From Eulemur rufifrons (lineage: Eukaryota; Chordata; Mammalia; Primates; Lemuridae), in NCBI RefSeq assembly GCF_041146395.1, contig NC_090983.1, positions 64,487,501 to 64,551,500 on the forward strand: a DNA stretch of 64,000 bases, written 5' to 3'. Shown here in pieces: positions 62,665-64,000 of this stretch (position 1 is the stretch's first letter; every line of letters starts with the position of its first letter). Under the pieces are notes generated by a model, which saw only the letters and a program-made list of their open reading frames with translations, was not told the DNA's origin and made no database searches. The position numbers and the translations under genes were made by a program.

Positions 62665-63570
62665 TGTTAAATAAACTTTTATCTGTGCATCTACTGTGTC
62701 AGGTACTATGCTAAATGGTGGGATGATATGAAGCTCAGCAAGCAGAGCCTCCTAGCCCACTGCACCGGACACTTGTCTCTTGTGTCGTCAGACTGGCTTT
62801 TCTCTTCTGTCCTCCTCTGTTGTGTCTAGACTGAATGCTAACGCAGGAGAAATGTGAAATGACATGGTTGTAAATGTTTTGCCATTTCAATTCACTTGCC
62901 TCTGGAAAATTTAAAATTTGACCTTCTCCTTTTGAATAGTTTGCTTCTTCATAGAAAATATCAGCGTTTCCATATACTGCTAGGGTCATAGATTAAAGTA
63001 CTCATCAAGGCAGGTAAAGTATCATATAGGGAAAGGAAGATGAGATTGTGTCTGCCCATCTTCTCCCTTTGGGTATGTCCACACTGAAAGCCTCTTGGAA
63101 AGGTAAGTGCTTAATCCTCAGTCAACATTTCTAGAGTAAACCGCCATTTTTCTTAGCAATACCTGCTGCTCCCCAGTGTTGCTGCTTACAAGTTAGCTAT
63201 TTTTCCTACTTCACTGGCTGTTGTGAGGACTCTGTTAGATCACTAATGGCTTTGTAATTAAATTGATGTCATGCGAACTTTTTAAAAATATAACTTTCAG
63301 GTTAAAAAAAATGTCCATTTAAATAATAACAACTGTTTCCTTAATTCCAAGTTGTTCAGATTCCTAATTAATTACTTTTTATATCTTTTATCCTGCACCA
63401 ATCAAAAATGACTTAAATCTTCAAAAGATAGGAATGAACATTTGCCAAGAAAGGATAGAATAGGAAATAACTGTGGTTTTAAAACACATATTGGCAAGTT
63501 CTGCAATATTGTTTTAAATGTCAGCCTAATTTCATTGAGAAAATTCAGTTTCCTTGCCATAACCAGTGAG

Positions 63571-63596
63571 CAAAAAAAAAAAAAGAAAAAAAAAAA
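63571..63596 (+). repeat. A-rich simple repeat
   Basis: Two A runs separated by a single G, with no SINE body upstream. Confidence 0.85.
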
Positions 63597-64000
63597 TTCA
63601 GTTTCTTGCAGCTCAAGTTCTTGAACTTTGAAAAATATATTCTATAACATGCTGAAATAGTAATACATGAAAAGTAGAATAGATACATTGTGCTCTTGCT
63701 TTCTGGATGAATTATTTTTAGGTTTTAGAAGGGGCTTCATTGTAATTATTCTCCTAATGGCAAAGCAAATACTGTAAAGTAGTATTTTACAATCACAGAT
63801 GCCTCACAAGAAGCCATTTTATATCATCCTTACTCCCATTTTCTCTGGTTGATAATTAAATTTTACTCCAGGTGACTCACAGCAGAGGTCAGAACTTCCT
63901 ATAATGGCAATAATGCACATTAATAACTGTGTGGTCGCCAGTAACACGATTCTTAATTAGAACCAGTAATCCGATAGGCTTAATAATGAAACAGGAGTTC

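Overview
This window is nuclear DNA from a primate, most likely a strepsirrhine (lemur, loris or galago). Three of its Alu copies (near 21.5, 27.0 and 62.4 kb) have the text I associate with strepsirrhine Alus, such as 'cttgctcaggctggtctcgaac' and 'cccagagtgctaggatta'. They lie beside older AluJ-type copies and pan-mammalian MIR, L2, MaLR and DNA-transposon fossils. There is no prokaryotic-style gene organisation; almost all the sequence is intron or flank.

Only one protein-coding gene can be supported. It is the 5' part of RBMS1 (MSSP/SCR2, a single-stranded nucleic-acid-binding protein with two RRM domains), on the + strand. A CpG-island promoter (about 5220-6115) feeds a short coding first exon (5769-5837, 23 codons) that ends in a strong splice donor. 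After an intron of 35.7 kb comes a second coding exon (41548-41723) carrying a Ser/Asn-rich linker and the start of RRM1, with the RNP2 motif. It is followed by another strong donor, and the next exon lies beyond the window end. The first exon found here is the 'MIFPSS' alternative start known in RBMS1; the other known first exon, starting MGKVWKQ, was not found and probably lies upstream of base 1. The acceptor of the second exon is a tandem CAGCAG (NAGNAG), so mRNAs with one or two Gln codons at the junction are expected.

Layout: 1-4932 is upstream flank or upstream intron, with two MIR remnants, a perfect 26-bp palindrome and a TTAA-flanked piggyBac-like MITE. 4933-6115 is the promoter, CpG island and exon 1. 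6116-41547 is intron 1, with scattered MIR, MIR3, L2, MER2, hAT and MER5A remnants, three MaLR LTRs, an L1 3' end, four Alus, microsatellites and a 29-bp minisatellite. 41548-41723 is exon 2. 41724-64000 is the next intron, with an internally deleted Tigger1, an AluJ fragment, a MIR split by another element, L2 pieces, a hAT MITE and one Alu.

I found no previously undescribed gene system. The observations most worth a second look are the piggyBac-like MITE, the NAGNAG acceptor, a 5'UTR uORF, a tight G-quadruplex motif just inside intron 1, two perfect hairpins or palindromes, the deleted Tigger1, and two perfect CRE octamers that arose inside MIR remnants of the same intron. Repeat family names are from memory of consensus sequences and should be confirmed with RepeatMasker.
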